Part shown: positions 32,245 through 32,770 of the stretch, piece after piece
Numbering within the stretch: the stretch's first letter is position 1
How the letters are laid out: each line of letters opens with the position of its first letter
Assembly: GCA_902525295.1 (NCBI GenBank)
Contig: CABZGR010000008.1
Span: 1 to 32,770 of the forward strand
Direction of reading: 5' to 3'
DNA: 32,770 bases
Source: an uncultured Pelagibacteraceae bacterium
GTDB lineage: Bacteria; Pseudomonadota; Alphaproteobacteria; Pelagibacterales; Pelagibacteraceae
Notes under the pieces: model-generated
Told to the model about the DNA's origin: nothing
Database searches by the model: none
What the model saw: the letters and a program-made list of their open reading frames with translations, nothing else
Program-made: the position numbers and the translations under genes

Positions 32245-32770
32245 TTAATTATCATTCTTATTGAAATTTTGAAAACTATAATTTTTATGAATATAAAACA
32301 AATTAACACTATTTTTTCTGTATTTTTTTTCAAGAATGTTACCCATAATCAATGATTGTATTTGCTTTGCGCTTAATCGTATAAGTGAATTTTTTTCAAT
32401 CTCATACCTGTAGCAATTATAGTTTTTTTTAATTTTTTTGTAGATATCTTTGAAATTACTTTGGTTGTACTCTATTAATATAATTGGTTTAATTTTATTT
32501 ATATATTTAATCATTCCTTGTAAAACCTCGTGATCTAGACCTTCTACATCTATCTTAACAAAGCACGCATTATATTTAAAATCTAGTAAGTCGAATTTTC
32601 TTAAAAGAAAACTTTGAGACTTAAAATAAAATTTATTATATTTTTTTGGATAATTTTCTTTTATTTTATTTTTGATATATTTTTTATTGAAACTATTATT
32701 GAAATGAAAATAATTACCTCCATAGTACGCTTTATATAATTTCATTTTAGTGTTTTTGGAAGAGAGTCCA
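32245..32770 (-). CDS. FkbM-family methyltransferase (partial, N-terminus off window)
   Basis: The C-terminal part of an SAM-dependent FkbM-type methyltransferase, which O-methylates sugars in surface polysaccharides. The signature FVKIDVEGLDHEVLQGM and KPIILIEYN match the FkbM C-terminal core (ID-EG and IEYN). A methionine at 32745 could start a 166-residue protein, but the frame remains open to the window edge with reading GLSSKNTKMKLYKAYYGGN, and the SAM-binding N-terminal motif is missing, so the gene continues rightward past 32770. It ends 5 bp before the epimerase-like gene and is the first gene seen in this direction of the surface-sugar run. Confidence 0.82.
   Translation of the reverse strand, partial: GLSSKNTKMKLYKAYYGGNYFHFNNSFNKKYIKNKIKENYPKKYNKFYFKSQSFLLRKFDLLDFKYNACFVKIDVEGLDHEVLQGMIKYINKIKPIILIEYNQSNFKDIYKKIKKNYNCYRYEIEKNSLIRLSAKQIQSLIMGNILEKKYRKNSVNLFYIHKNYSFQNFNKNDN

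Noticed and set aside
1..32770. CRISPR array, insertion sequence or long direct repeats
   Set aside because: No regularly spaced repeats, transposase-like genes or terminal inverted repeats were seen; only A/T homopolymers and short AT palindromes recur, as expected from composition.

Overview
The window looks like part of a SAR11 (Candidatus Pelagibacter-type) alphaproteobacterial genome. The DNA is very AT-rich, proteins are lysine/isoleucine/asparagine-rich, genes sit a few bases apart or overlap by 1, 4 or 8 bp, and gene order is typically alphaproteobacterial: yebC, a RuvC-fold gene, tolQRAB-pal-cpoB-tilS-ftsH-folP-glmM, then zapA/DUF4164 divergent from tkt-gap-pgk-fba. No prophage, insertion sequence or CRISPR array was seen. 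The lineage call rests on composition and synteny, not on a database search.

Region 1 (1-14434, minus strand) is an almost continuous housekeeping run. Read in the direction of transcription it holds a DUF4164-like coiled-coil gene, zapA, 5-formyl-THF cyclo-ligase, a YmdB-type phosphodiesterase, yebC, a divergent RuvC-fold gene, the Tol-Pal envelope system (tolQ, tolR, tolA, tolB, pal), a terminator, cpoB, tilS, ftsH, folP, glmM and the start of thiD, which runs off the left edge. ruvA, ruvB and ybgC, common neighbours in this cluster elsewhere, are absent.

Region 2 (14487-22713, plus strand) holds the central-carbon cluster tkt-gap-pgk-fba, a thiE-like gene, efp, suhB, rpmE, a DUF1013/TrcR-type regulator, rpsU and the initiator tRNA. 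The rpsU gene appears to start with ATT behind a strong GGAGG, and lies 4 nt before the initiator tRNA gene.

Region 3 (22715-28150, minus strand) holds a carbamoyltransferase with two small membrane partners (a 49-residue DUF5989-like protein and a SxtJ-like protein). Upstream of it lie the three-gene proton-translocating transhydrogenase (pntAA, pntAB, pntB), a 36-residue cytochrome-oxidase subunit IV-like membrane protein, and rpmJ.

Region 4 (28147-32770, minus strand) makes surface sugars: an FkbM-type methyltransferase fragment, a GDP-mannose 3,5-epimerase-like enzyme, a lone 5S rRNA gene, gmd, fcl and another SDR epimerase. I recall that Pelagibacter has a hypervariable surface-polysaccharide island next to its 5S rRNA gene, and this end of the window fits the edge of such an island. 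No stretch longer than 300 bases lacks a gene; all intergenic gaps are about 100 bases or less.
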